DNA from: Candidatus Sulfopaludibacter sp. SbA3
Lineage (GTDB): Bacteria > Acidobacteriota > Terriglobia > Bryobacterales > Bryobacteraceae
NCBI GenBank assembly: GCA_945893365.1
Contig: CAMDED010000067.1
Span: forward strand, 1-39,093
Length of the DNA stretch: 39,093 nucleotides
Direction of reading: 5' to 3'
Shown here in pieces: positions 30,621 to 39,093 of this stretch (its first letter is position 1; each line of letters opens with the position of its first letter). The position numbers and the translations under genes are program-made. The notes under the pieces were generated by a model, which saw only the letters and a list, made by a program, of their open reading frames with translations, made no database searches and was not told where the DNA came from.

Positions 30621-32021
30621 ATGCGGACACGAATCAGCGACGCTTTTCCCGCCCGGCGCGACATCCTGCGTTTAGGCGGCTATGGCCTTCTCGGCGCCTT
30701 CGCCGACCAGGCGTTGACGCCCGTGCAAGCTCGGGCGGCCGGTAAGACAAATCCGCGGGGTTCGGCGCGCTTCGCCGTTATCATCGAGCTCGCCGGAGCG
30801 ATCAGCCATCTGGACACCTTCGACTTCAAGGAAAGCGAGGGCACGCCTAAGGACCTCGACATCCGGAAGGTCCGCGGAGATCTGTATCTCTCGCACCGTC
30901 TTTTTCCCGAGCTTTCGAAGGAGATGGACCGGATCGCGATCGTGCGTTCCATGCGCAGTCACGAAGTGGTGCACTTCCGAGGGCAGTATTACACGCAGGC
31001 TGGGCGTCCGCTCAATCCGGCGCAGGCGTCCGAGATTCCGTCGGTCGGGTCCGTGGTATCGCATGAGTTCGAAGGCGCGCGGCGCCAGACGGACACATTC
31101 CCCACGTACGTCGGATGCAATCTGGATACGTCGGGCTGCGGCGCCCTCTCTACCGGGTTTCTGCACCCGCGTCATTCGGCGATGGACATCAATCTGAAAG
31201 CGGGCATGGGCGGAACGGCCGTGGATGGGGAAGCGCTGCAGGTATTGCAGGAGCGCTACCGGCTGCTGGGAGAATTGGACGAATCGGTGCGGTCCTCACG
31301 CGAGGGGCGCGACCGGCGATTCGCATCGTTCCATGATTTTCAAGCGTCGGCCTACCAGATCCTCGGCGATCCGCGCTGGCCGCAGGCGTTCCAAATGTCC
31401 ACGGACGAGCGGGGGCGCTACGGCGAGAACGAAGCCGGGCTGGCGTGTCTATTGGCTCGCAACCTCGTGAAGGCGGACGCCGGCACGCGCTATATCCACA
31501 TCACGCACCCGGACTGGGATCATCACGGGAACATCTTCGACCACAGCGTGAAGTCTAATCACTACGTGCGATGCAACGAGTTCGACCTGGGGATGGCGAA
31601 TCTGATGCGCGACCTTGCCGCCGCGCCTTCTCCGCGACAGGCCGGCGCGTCTCTGCTGGATGAAACCCTGATCGTGATGGTGACCGAGTTCGGACGTACG
31701 CCCGGCGCGCTGAACGGACGCAAGGGCCGCCATCATTACAATCCCGCCTACCTTTCCTTGTTTGCCGGAGGAGGCGTGAAGGGCGGCCGCATCCTGGGCA
31801 AGACGGATGCCGACGGCGCGCAGGTGGTGGACACGGGCTGGAAGTACAAACGCATGCAGCCGCGCACCGAGAATGTCTACGCGACCATCTACTCGGCGCT
31901 CGGAATCGACTGGAAGAAGGAGATCGCGAACACGCCTTCGAAGCGTGCATACCGATACGTCGATTTCCTGGGCGCGACCGAGATCGTCAGCGACGACGAG
32001 CTTTCGGACTTGTTCGTTTGA
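30621..32021 (+). CDS. DUF1501 protein (Tat-exported, alkaline-phosphatase-like fold)
   Basis: 466 aa. A twin-arginine signal (ARRDILRLGGYGLLG, about 11-25) indicates export in folded form. DUF1501 landmarks are AVIIELAGAISHLDTFD, IAIVRSMRSHEVVHFRGQYY, HITHPDWDHHGNIFDH and LIVMVTEFGRTPGALNGRKG followed by RHHYNP. They resemble the sulfatase/phosphatase superfamily, but no activity is established. Start MRTRISDAFPARRD lies 7 nt after the DUF1549 stop. The stop overlaps the SUMF1 ATG (TGATG). The DUF1549/1553 plus DUF1501 pairing is a known co-occurrence. Confidence 0.9.
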   Translation: MRTRISDAFPARRDILRLGGYGLLGAFADQALTPVQARAAGKTNPRGSARFAVIIELAGAISHLDTFDFKESEGTPKDLDIRKVRGDLYLSHRLFPELSKEMDRIAIVRSMRSHEVVHFRGQYYTQAGRPLNPAQASEIPSVGSVVSHEFEGARRQTDTFPTYVGCNLDTSGCGALSTGFLHPRHSAMDINLKAGMGGTAVDGEALQVLQERYRLLGELDESVRSSREGRDRRFASFHDFQASAYQILGDPRWPQAFQMSTDERGRYGENEAGLACLLARNLVKADAGTRYIHITHPDWDHHGNIFDHSVKSNHYVRCNEFDLGMANLMRDLAAAPSPRQAGASLLDETLIVMVTEFGRTPGALNGRKGRHHYNPAYLSLFAGGGVKGGRILGKTDADGAQVVDTGWKYKRMQPRTENVYATIYSALGIDWKKEIANTPSKRAYRYVDFLGATEIVSDDELSDLFV

Positions 32022-32773
32022 TGCGTTGCCTTCTTTTCCTGTGTGCGGCTTCGGCCATGGCCCAGAACGCCCCGGACATGGCGCTCATCCCAGCGGGCGA
32101 GTTCACCATGGGCCGTGCAAAACTAACGCCGGACGACAAGACCGGTATGCGTCCCGTGGTGCTGCTGGACGACCGGCCGGACCACAAAGTGCGGATCGAC
32201 GCGTTTTCAATCGAAAAGACCGAAGTGACGCACGGCGCTTACGCGAAGTTTCTGGCGGCTACCGGACGCAAGCCGCCCTATCATTGGGCTCAGCGGCCGG
32301 CGGACAACGTGCCGGTTTACAACGTCGATTGGGAGGATGCGCACGCCTACTGCGGTTGGGCCGGAAAACGTCTGCCCACCGAAGCCGAGTGGGAGCGCGC
32401 CGCGCGCGGCGGAATCGACGGGGCGAGTTACCCTTGGGGCGAAGATAAGCCGGATGCGAAGCGCGCGCTGTTCAACGTGGAGACGGGTGCGGGTCCGGCA
32501 GCCCGGTATCCGCCCAACGGATTCGGCGTTCACGACATGGCGGGTTCTCTCAGCGAGTGGACTGCGGACTGGTTTGCACGCGAATACTACAAGGCATCAC
32601 CGGTGGCGAATCCAAAAGGGCCGGACGCTGGAGAGTACAAAGTGATTCGGGGAGGCGGCTGGCCGGACCAGCCCTCGCGCATCACCGTGTTTTTCAGAAA
32701 TTGGGTGCGGCCGAATCAGCGGACTCCCAATATCGGGTTCCGGTGCGCGCGGAGCGGGGTGTCCTTTCGGTAG
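32021..32773 (+). CDS. Exported SUMF1/formylglycine-generating-enzyme-fold protein lacking the catalytic Cys pair
   Basis: 250 aa. Signal peptide MRCLLFLCAASAMAQ, then the SUMF1 fold: MALIPAGEFTMG, FSIEKTEVTHGAYAKFL, WEDAHAYCGWAGKRLPTEAE, GFGVHDMAGSLSEWTADWF and VIRGGGWPDQ. The end IGFRCARSG is typical of the fold. In formylglycine-generating enzymes the catalytic Cys pair sits shortly before this end, and here that segment reads FFRNWVRPNQRT with no Cys. Sulfatase activation is therefore unlikely; a structural, binding or other oxidase-like role is more probable. It is last in the TonB-receptor operon. Confidence 0.85.
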   Translation: MRCLLFLCAASAMAQNAPDMALIPAGEFTMGRAKLTPDDKTGMRPVVLLDDRPDHKVRIDAFSIEKTEVTHGAYAKFLAATGRKPPYHWAQRPADNVPVYNVDWEDAHAYCGWAGKRLPTEAEWERAARGGIDGASYPWGEDKPDAKRALFNVETGAGPAARYPPNGFGVHDMAGSLSEWTADWFAREYYKASPVANPKGPDAGEYKVIRGGGWPDQPSRITVFFRNWVRPNQRTPNIGFRCARSGVSFR

Positions 32774-32821
32774 GGCTGCGTTAGTCGATGAAAGCGTCAA
32801 CCAATCTGTCGTCCGCGCCCT

Positions 32822-32836
32822 GGTCCTCTCAGGACC
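32822..32836. terminator. Short hairpin after the SUMF1 gene, possible weak terminator
   Basis: GGTCCT and AGGACC form a perfect 6-bp stem with a 3-nt loop, 48 bp after the SUMF1 stop. No T-run follows, so intrinsic termination is doubtful. The rest of 32774-32926 holds nothing I can assign. Confidence 0.2.
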
Positions 32837-32926
32837 GTTCGACGTGGGAAGAGTAACAGGGCGGCCACTCGATGAGGATGCCTAATGCGGCTATCCGCCG
32901 GTTTTCAGCTCGTAACGGCATAAGTC

Positions 32927-32957
32927 TTGACAAAATATCACATTAGATATAATCTAA
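32927..32957 (+). promoter_or_regulatory. PerR promoter with overlapping PerR-box-like palindrome
   Basis: TTGACA (32927-32932) and TATAAT (32948-32953) are 15 bp apart. The -10 lies inside the inverted repeat TTAGAT-ATA-ATCTAA (32943-32957), whose layout resembles a Fur/PerR box (TTATAATnATTATAA). The -10 ends 11 nt before the ATG at 32965, so the leader would be about 5 nt. A bound PerR would block the -10. Confidence 0.6.
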
Positions 32958-32964
32958 ATCCTTC

Positions 32965-33420
32965 ATGGTCGCCGAGTCAATTAGACGGTCCCTGGAGGCT
33001 GGCGGGTTGCGATGCACTCCGCAGCGCTACGCCGTGATGGCATTCTTGACGGAACACGCCAGGCATCCCACTGCTGCGGAAATCTTCGAAGGCGTGAACC
33101 TCGTGGATCCGCGCTCTTCGAGGGCCACGACGTATAACAATCTGCGGGACTTGGTGAAGGCGGGTTTGGTGCGTGAAGTGGCCGTCGAGGGCCGCGCCGC
33201 GCGATTCGATGCGAAAATCATGCGGCATCACCACTTCATTTGCGACCGCTGTGGCAATGTTGAGGACATGGAGTGGTACGACGTACCCAGGCCTGCCTCG
33301 GGCTCCCTCGGTAAGCGGGTCCTTCGCGAATGCGAACTCATTTTCCGGGGGTTCTGCACGAAGTGCGCTCCGCGGCGCGCTTCCCGTTTAGACGCCGCAA
33401 GGCGCGTGGATGCCGGGTGA
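32965..33420 (+). CDS. perR: Fur-family peroxide-responsive regulator (PerR-type)
   Basis: A 151-aa metal-dependent repressor. The winged helix occupies about 10-75, with LRCTPQRYAVMAFL and RATTYNNLRDLVKAGLV. Structural zinc cysteines are Cys93 and Cys96 (CDRC) and Cys131 and Cys134 (CTKC). Regulatory-metal ligands by comparison with B. subtilis PerR are His34, Asp82, His88, His90 and Asp101. The Asp at 101 (C-G-N-V-E-D) is the residue that distinguishes peroxide-sensing PerR from Fur (Glu). It directly precedes katG, the classic PerR target, and its own promoter holds a PerR-box-like palindrome. So autoregulation and control of katG are likely. Confidence 0.85.
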   Translation: MVAESIRRSLEAGGLRCTPQRYAVMAFLTEHARHPTAAEIFEGVNLVDPRSSRATTYNNLRDLVKAGLVREVAVEGRAARFDAKIMRHHHFICDRCGNVEDMEWYDVPRPASGSLGKRVLRECELIFRGFCTKCAPRRASRLDAARRVDAG

Positions 33421-33503
33421 ATGGCGCGTCGGCAAGCGCGGCCGGCGGCGATTGCAAGAATCGAAAGCCAAGACGGCGTCGCAGCCGTCGCGATATTTTT
33501 TGA

Positions 33504-35768
<2,265 letters not shown>

Positions 35769-36341
35769 GTTCGGCGGAAAAGAGAGCTGTCAACTTCGTA
35801 CGACGCGTGTTGTTTGGATCGGCTAAACCGAAGTTCGCTTACCTTGACTCGCGGGGGCGCATGGCGCGCCCTCTCGTGACAGGCTGAACGAGACCGACTG
35901 GGGACAGGCTTAGATTCGGCTGGAGAAAACAGACGCCGCGACGCCCGGTATTGCGGACGCCCTTCATGATCTCATCGATTCGGTGGAGCCAATGGAGGAT
36001 GGGGTGGGTGAGAGTCGCAGGGCGTCGTATCCGATGAACGCCGCCAGTGAGAGAACGGAGACTGGGAGATTGGGCGACCTTTGCTGGTGAAAACGCTTGA
36101 CAATCGTTAATCCCCGTCACGGAATTTCCCGAGGCATACTGAAGTGCATGCCGTTTCCCCGGTATTCGCGAAAAATGTCCATCAATTTCCGGATTCTCGC
36201 TATGTTGAACCCTCGCGGGAAACACCAATGAGCCTGGTAGCCGCGAACCGACGTCCGTTCTGCGCAAGTCGCGGGGCGACGCGCTCGTCCAGCCGTTCAT
36301 CCGGCTGGCTGTCTTCCGTCGATAGCCGGTCCTTCCGAGAC
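35769..36341. other. Spacer of 573 bp with no supportable gene
   Basis: Runs from the katG stop to the isomerase start. A minus-strand open frame of 153 codons (35839-36300) crosses it, but it is Arg/Ser/Pro-rich and lacks domain-like sequence. The open frame upstream of the isomerase (36144-36341) is also not signal- or domain-like. No hairpin with a T-run, no tRNA and no direct repeat was spotted. Confidence 0.35.
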
Positions 36342-37187
36342 ATGATGACGCGCCGCGCCTTGATCGCCGGCACGGCCGCCGGCGCGGCTGTTAAAGCTTA
36401 CGGCCGCTTCGGCTCCGTCGAGTTGGGCGTGTGTGAGCCGGCGGCGCACTTTGAGCGGGCGGTCGCATTCGGCTTCGACTACTATGAGCCCGAAGCCTCC
36501 GAGATCGCCGCGATGGATGACGGGGCCTTCACGCAATTCAAGGCGCGCGTGCTCGCCTCGCCCATCCGCTGCAAGGCGTTCCGGAGTTTCATCCGCGGCC
36601 TCAAGGTCGTGGGCGGCGACGTTCGCCCGGACGACCTGCGCGCCTACGTGGACCGGACCATGGCGCGCTGCCGCGAAGTCGGCTGTGAAGTGATGGTGTT
36701 CGGAAGCGGGGGCGCGCGCAACGTGCCTCCGGGCTTCCCACGGGAGCGCGCGATGGATCAACTTCGCAGCTTCTTGCGCGATGCCGGCGATGCCGCGCGC
36801 CGCCACGACATGGTGATCGGAATCGAACAACTAAGAAAGGAGGAAAGCAATGTGATCAACACAGTGGGCGAGGCGCTCGCGCTCGCACGCGACGTGGACC
36901 ATTCGAACGTGCGGATCATCGTCGACTTCTACCACCTTCGTAAGGCCAATGAAAACCCGGACGTAATGTGGGAGGCTCGCCGCGATATCGTGCACATGCA
37001 CTTCGCCAACCCCTCCGGTCGCGTCTGGCCCAAGCGTCCGGACGAAGATCCTGAGTATCGTCACTTCTTCCGCGTCGTGCGCGAGATGGACTATCGCCGT
37101 GGCCTCACCATTGAGGCCCCCAACGGCAGCATGGAAAAAGACGCTGAAGCGAGCCTTCGATTCTTTGCGGAAATGCTCGCCGGCTGA
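36342..37187 (+). CDS. Sugar phosphate isomerase/epimerase-like TIM-barrel protein with Tat-like N-terminus
   Basis: 281 aa from the first of two adjacent ATGs (36342, 36345). TRRALIAGTAAGAA is a twin-arginine-type signal. Barrel elements include FGFDYYEPEASEI, CEVMVFGSGGARNVPPGF, DMVIGIEQLRKEESN with the metal-type Glu, RIIVDFYHLRKANE with Asp and His, IVHMHFANPSG, and GLTIEAPNGS with the final Glu. These are the four metal-ligand positions of the AP-endonuclease-2/isomerase family. The substrate is unknown. The longer upstream frame is non-family sequence. It converges on the Gfo/Idh/MocA gene, a frequent functional partner in inositol or keto-sugar pathways. Confidence 0.8.
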   Translation: MMTRRALIAGTAAGAAVKAYGRFGSVELGVCEPAAHFERAVAFGFDYYEPEASEIAAMDDGAFTQFKARVLASPIRCKAFRSFIRGLKVVGGDVRPDDLRAYVDRTMARCREVGCEVMVFGSGGARNVPPGFPRERAMDQLRSFLRDAGDAARRHDMVIGIEQLRKEESNVINTVGEALALARDVDHSNVRIIVDFYHLRKANENPDVMWEARRDIVHMHFANPSGRVWPKRPDEDPEYRHFFRVVREMDYRRGLTIEAPNGSMEKDAEASLRFFAEMLAG

Positions 37188-37318
37188 TTTGAGCGGCAGA
37201 GTCTCCCGCACCGGGTCAAAACCGCGGACGCCGTTTCTGCAAGAACACGATTTCGCCCAGTTCGCTAAAGCATCCTCGTTCGAATATTCTTGTTGAGGCT
37301 GCCCCGGCCGCCAAGAAT

Positions 37319-38449
37319 TCAAGCGTGTCGCGGGAGGCTCACCACGTCCCGCGAAGCCGCCGCTCGGTAGGCGCCGAACAGCGCTTCTAACACGTGTACC
37401 CCGTCGGCGATGGAGACCTCCCCGTCGCGGCCCTTGTCGAGCGCATCCAGGAACGCGGTTTGATCGGATACGGTTACACCCGGGATCGCCCACTCGACGG
37501 CGCCCGACTTACGCTGATCGCTCGACGACCAGAACGCCGCCGGATCGTCGGGATTCTCGGGTGGCGTTCGCCAGAAGGCTTGCCGGCCGCCAGTGATTTC
37601 CGCCCGCGTTGCGAAGCCGTCGATGAATGCCGACCCTCTCGTGCCTATGAGCTTGGTGCGATTGGTCCCGCCGCCGGGGTGGCTCTTCCAGCCGGTCCGC
37701 CCCGACGAAATCGTCGCCACGATGCCGCCGTCGAGCGTCAGCGAGAGTACGCCGAAGTCTTCGTAATCGCGGCGTGCGTTGTTTTCGAAAAAATAGTTCG
37801 CCGTGATGGCGCTCACCGTCCTGAAGTCGCGCCGCGTGAGCCAGCGGAACATCGCAAGCGAATAAACGGCGATGTTGAACATCTCGCGTTTCGCGTCCGG
37901 CACGAGGAACGTCTTTGGCTCGGACGTCTCCGTTCGCGGTTTGAGCGGCAATTCCTTCGTGTAGCCCTTCGCGAAATGCAGGTCGTGATGAATGGCCCGC
38001 AATTCGCCCAGAGACCCCGAAGCGATCAATCGTCTGGCGCGTTGCGCGGGCGGGAACAGCACCTGTGTGAACATCTGGCTCCGCAAGTTCTTCTTTCGCA
38101 CCAGAGCTTCCAGTTGCCGTGCTTCCGCGAGCGAGCCGGCCACGGGTTTGTCGATGTAAATATGCTTGCCCGCCTCGGCGCAGCGGATCGCCACTCGGCC
38201 TTGCCGATGATGCTCCGTGCAGACGGAGACGACGTCCACTCCGCGCCGTGCAAGGGCCTCGTCAAGATCGCGGATGTAGGGAACGCGCAACTGATCGGCC
38301 AGTTTTTGATTCAGCCGCGCCCGGCGCTCGTCGACGTCTTTCTCGTCCGAAACCGCCACCACGTTCGAGCGTTTGTCCTGCTGGAATCCCAGCGCGTAGT
38401 TCTCCTGATGAGACATTGCGCCGGTCGCGATCAACACTCCGTACGGCAT
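37319..38449 (-). CDS. Gfo/Idh/MocA-family NAD(P)-dependent oxidoreductase
   Basis: 376 aa. The N-terminal Rossmann fold begins PYGVLIATGAMSHQENYALG and has an acidic strand end, VVAVSDEKDVDERRA. The family catalytic Lys is in HIYIDKPVAGSLAEA (DKP replacing the more common EKP). The C-terminal beta-sheet domain contains DFGVLSLTLDGGIVATISSG, TKLIGTRGSAFIDGF and ends HVLEALFGAYRAAASRD. There is no signal peptide. It follows the 150-aa gene with a single base between stop and ATG, and acidic and purine-rich sequence there provides a ribosome site. It probably oxidises a sugar or cyclitol; the substrate is not identified. Confidence 0.87.
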   Translation of the reverse strand: MPYGVLIATGAMSHQENYALGFQQDKRSNVVAVSDEKDVDERRARLNQKLADQLRVPYIRDLDEALARRGVDVVSVCTEHHRQGRVAIRCAEAGKHIYIDKPVAGSLAEARQLEALVRKKNLRSQMFTQVLFPPAQRARRLIASGSLGELRAIHHDLHFAKGYTKELPLKPRTETSEPKTFLVPDAKREMFNIAVYSLAMFRWLTRRDFRTVSAITANYFFENNARRDYEDFGVLSLTLDGGIVATISSGRTGWKSHPGGGTNRTKLIGTRGSAFIDGFATRAEITGGRQAFWRTPPENPDDPAAFWSSSDQRKSGAVEWAIPGVTVSDQTAFLDALDKGRDGEVSIADGVHVLEALFGAYRAAASRDVVSLPRHA

Positions 38450-38450
38450 G

Positions 38451-38903
38451 CTACTCCTCCTCCGCGCGCGCCGGCTTGCCTAAGGCAAGAGACCGCTCGA
38501 TCGAGCGCCGGTAACCTGGCGTGGGGCTTTCAATCGTCTGAACGAGCAGCCTCGGGTCCGGAAAATCGTCAAAGCGCAGCGTGCCGTTTTGTCCGGCGAG
38601 CAGCAATTGCACGGCGGGTTCGCCGCCATGCGTCAGCTCCGCAGTGACGAGCGAAGTTTGACCCTGTGCGAACTCCACTTGAAGGGATACGGTTCCTTGC
38701 TTCACGCCGCCGAGCGCATAGATGCTTCGCACCGGCGCGCCGGCCAGCCGGCTGACGATTGCCACTCCGGCCTCGGAAATAGGAATCAGCAGCCCGTGGT
38801 CGGCCGTCAGTTCGAGGTGCGCGCGCACGAACACGGGCCGGCCAATCGGATTCCCGGCGAGCGCGGCTCCGATGGTCTTCTCGAGCCATGAGAAATATTG
38901 CAT
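38451..38903 (-). CDS. Hypothetical protein, 150 aa, first gene of the Gfo/Idh/MocA operon
   Basis: I do not recognise the family with certainty. It has no signal or membrane segment. The composition (LELTADHGLLIPISEAGV, VSLQVEFAQGQTSLVTAEL, AVQLLLAGQNGTLRFDDF) resembles the C-terminal beta-sheet half of Gfo/Idh/MocA proteins. This suggests either a stand-alone accessory domain or the remains of a second oxidoreductase. Ends in an acidic EEE tail that overlaps the ribosome site of the next gene. Confidence 0.6.
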   Translation of the reverse strand: MQYFSWLEKTIGAALAGNPIGRPVFVRAHLELTADHGLLIPISEAGVAIVSRLAGAPVRSIYALGGVKQGTVSLQVEFAQGQTSLVTAELTHGGEPAVQLLLAGQNGTLRFDDFPDPRLLVQTIESPTPGYRRSIERSLALGKPARAEEE

Positions 38904-38910
38904 GGAGTCG

Positions 38911-38916
38911 ATTCTA
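38911..38916 (-). promoter_or_regulatory. Candidate -10 for the 150-aa gene and oxidoreductase
   Basis: On the minus strand TAGAAT ends 7 nt before the ATG at 38903, putting +1 within a base or two of the start codon. There is no Shine-Dalgarno. Confidence 0.4.
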
Positions 38917-38979
38917 TCCGAGTTCCATGGAGGCGGTATTCCATGGGTGCGCGAGATGGAAATGATGAAGGATCGTTAA

Positions 38980-39093
38980 TCAAGCGCGCCGAGCCTCCCA
39001 GTAGTCCTCAAAGCGGCCATTGATATGAGAGCAGCGGAGTGTCAGGAGGGCGTTGGCTCCGCGCACCGTCCAGAACATGCCCGACTGCTTGCA
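38980..39093 (-). CDS. C-terminal end of an ISKra4-type transposase (cut by the window edge)
   Basis: On the minus strand the last 37 codons before a TGA at 38980-38982 read SGMFWTVRGANALLTLRC, then GRFEDYWEARRA. This is the characteristic C-terminus of ISKra4-family transposases. The rest lies beyond the window. Whether the element is whole or a relic cannot be judged. Its end lies within 80 bp of the start of the 150-aa gene, so the element boundary or inverted repeat should fall around 38904-38980; I could not identify one. Confidence 0.7.
   Translation of the reverse strand, partial: CKQSGMFWTVRGANALLTLRCSHINGRFEDYWEARRA

Noticed and set aside
32822-32836. GGTCCT/AGGACC hairpin as a strong intrinsic terminator
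   Set aside because: The 6-bp stem is not followed by a T-run, so it is listed only as a weak possibility.
35839-36300. Minus-strand ORF of 153 codons in the spacer after katG
   Set aside because: It has no ribosome site and no recognisable domain, and is Arg/Ser/Pro-rich throughout. The stretch is described as a spacer instead.

Overview
This 39 kb window looks like chromosomal DNA of an Acidobacteriota bacterium, probably the Bryobacterales/Solibacter group. This is inferred from gene content and was not tested by any search. Supporting signs are the high GC, an Oar-like TonB-dependent receptor with an N-terminal carboxypeptidase-regulatory domain, a DUF1549/DUF1553 plus DUF1501 pair, Tat-exported TIM-barrel isomerases, a CE15 glucuronoyl esterase, a secreted sulfatase and an ACS-family sugar-acid transporter beside an enolase-superfamily dehydratase. 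No rRNA, tRNA, CRISPR array or complete insertion sequence was seen. The right edge carries the last 37 codons of an ISKra4-type transposase.

Layout. 1-321: end of an unidentified reading frame that runs without a stop into a Tat-type sulfatase (322-1830). 2013-4090: a patch of poorly known genes (a hypothetical protein, two small or relic ORFs, a DUF429 RNase-H-fold protein). 4346-6455: glucuronoyl esterase convergent with an L-fuconolactonase-like amidohydrolase. 6529-9948: a translationally coupled cassette of a secreted cupredoxin, a membrane HD-GYP c-di-GMP phosphodiesterase with a periplasmic sensor, and an outer-membrane barrel. 9969-11399 and 11423-12769: a TIM-barrel isomerase operon divergent from a phosphomannomutase/phosphoglucomutase. 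12774-16387: a PIG-L deacetylase coupled to a secreted beta-propeller/PHP protein. 16698-17903: an MFS transporter. 17970-20326: a redox-stress group (pirin and DoxX diverging from MarR and nitroreductase). 20532-24435: a sugar-acid operon (GntR regulator, DHDPS-type lyase, enolase-superfamily dehydratase, MFS transporter). 24604-32773: a five-gene operon of TonB receptor, NHL propeller, DUF1549/DUF1553 protein, DUF1501 protein and SUMF1 protein. 32965-35768: a PerR regulator and KatG. 36342-38903: an isomerase convergent with a Gfo/Idh/MocA oxidoreductase pair.

Functional picture. Many genes fit breakdown of plant or microbial polysaccharide: cleavage of glucuronoyl esters and sulfate esters outside the cytoplasm, receptor-mediated uptake, import of hexuronate-like acids by ACS-family permeases, then dehydration and retro-aldol cleavage in the cytoplasm. 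Oxidative-stress defence (PerR/KatG, pirin, nitroreductase) is the second theme.

The most notable sequence-level signal concerns gene starts. Genes that begin a transcription unit repeatedly have a -10-like hexamer only 6-11 nt before the start codon and no Shine-Dalgarno. Several downstream genes in operons (HD-GYP, PIG-L, DUF1549) instead have a good Shine-Dalgarno. This suggests widespread leaderless initiation. The clearest case is a palindromic, apparently bidirectional -10 (ATTATAAT, 11407-11414) set between two divergent start codons only 23 nt apart.
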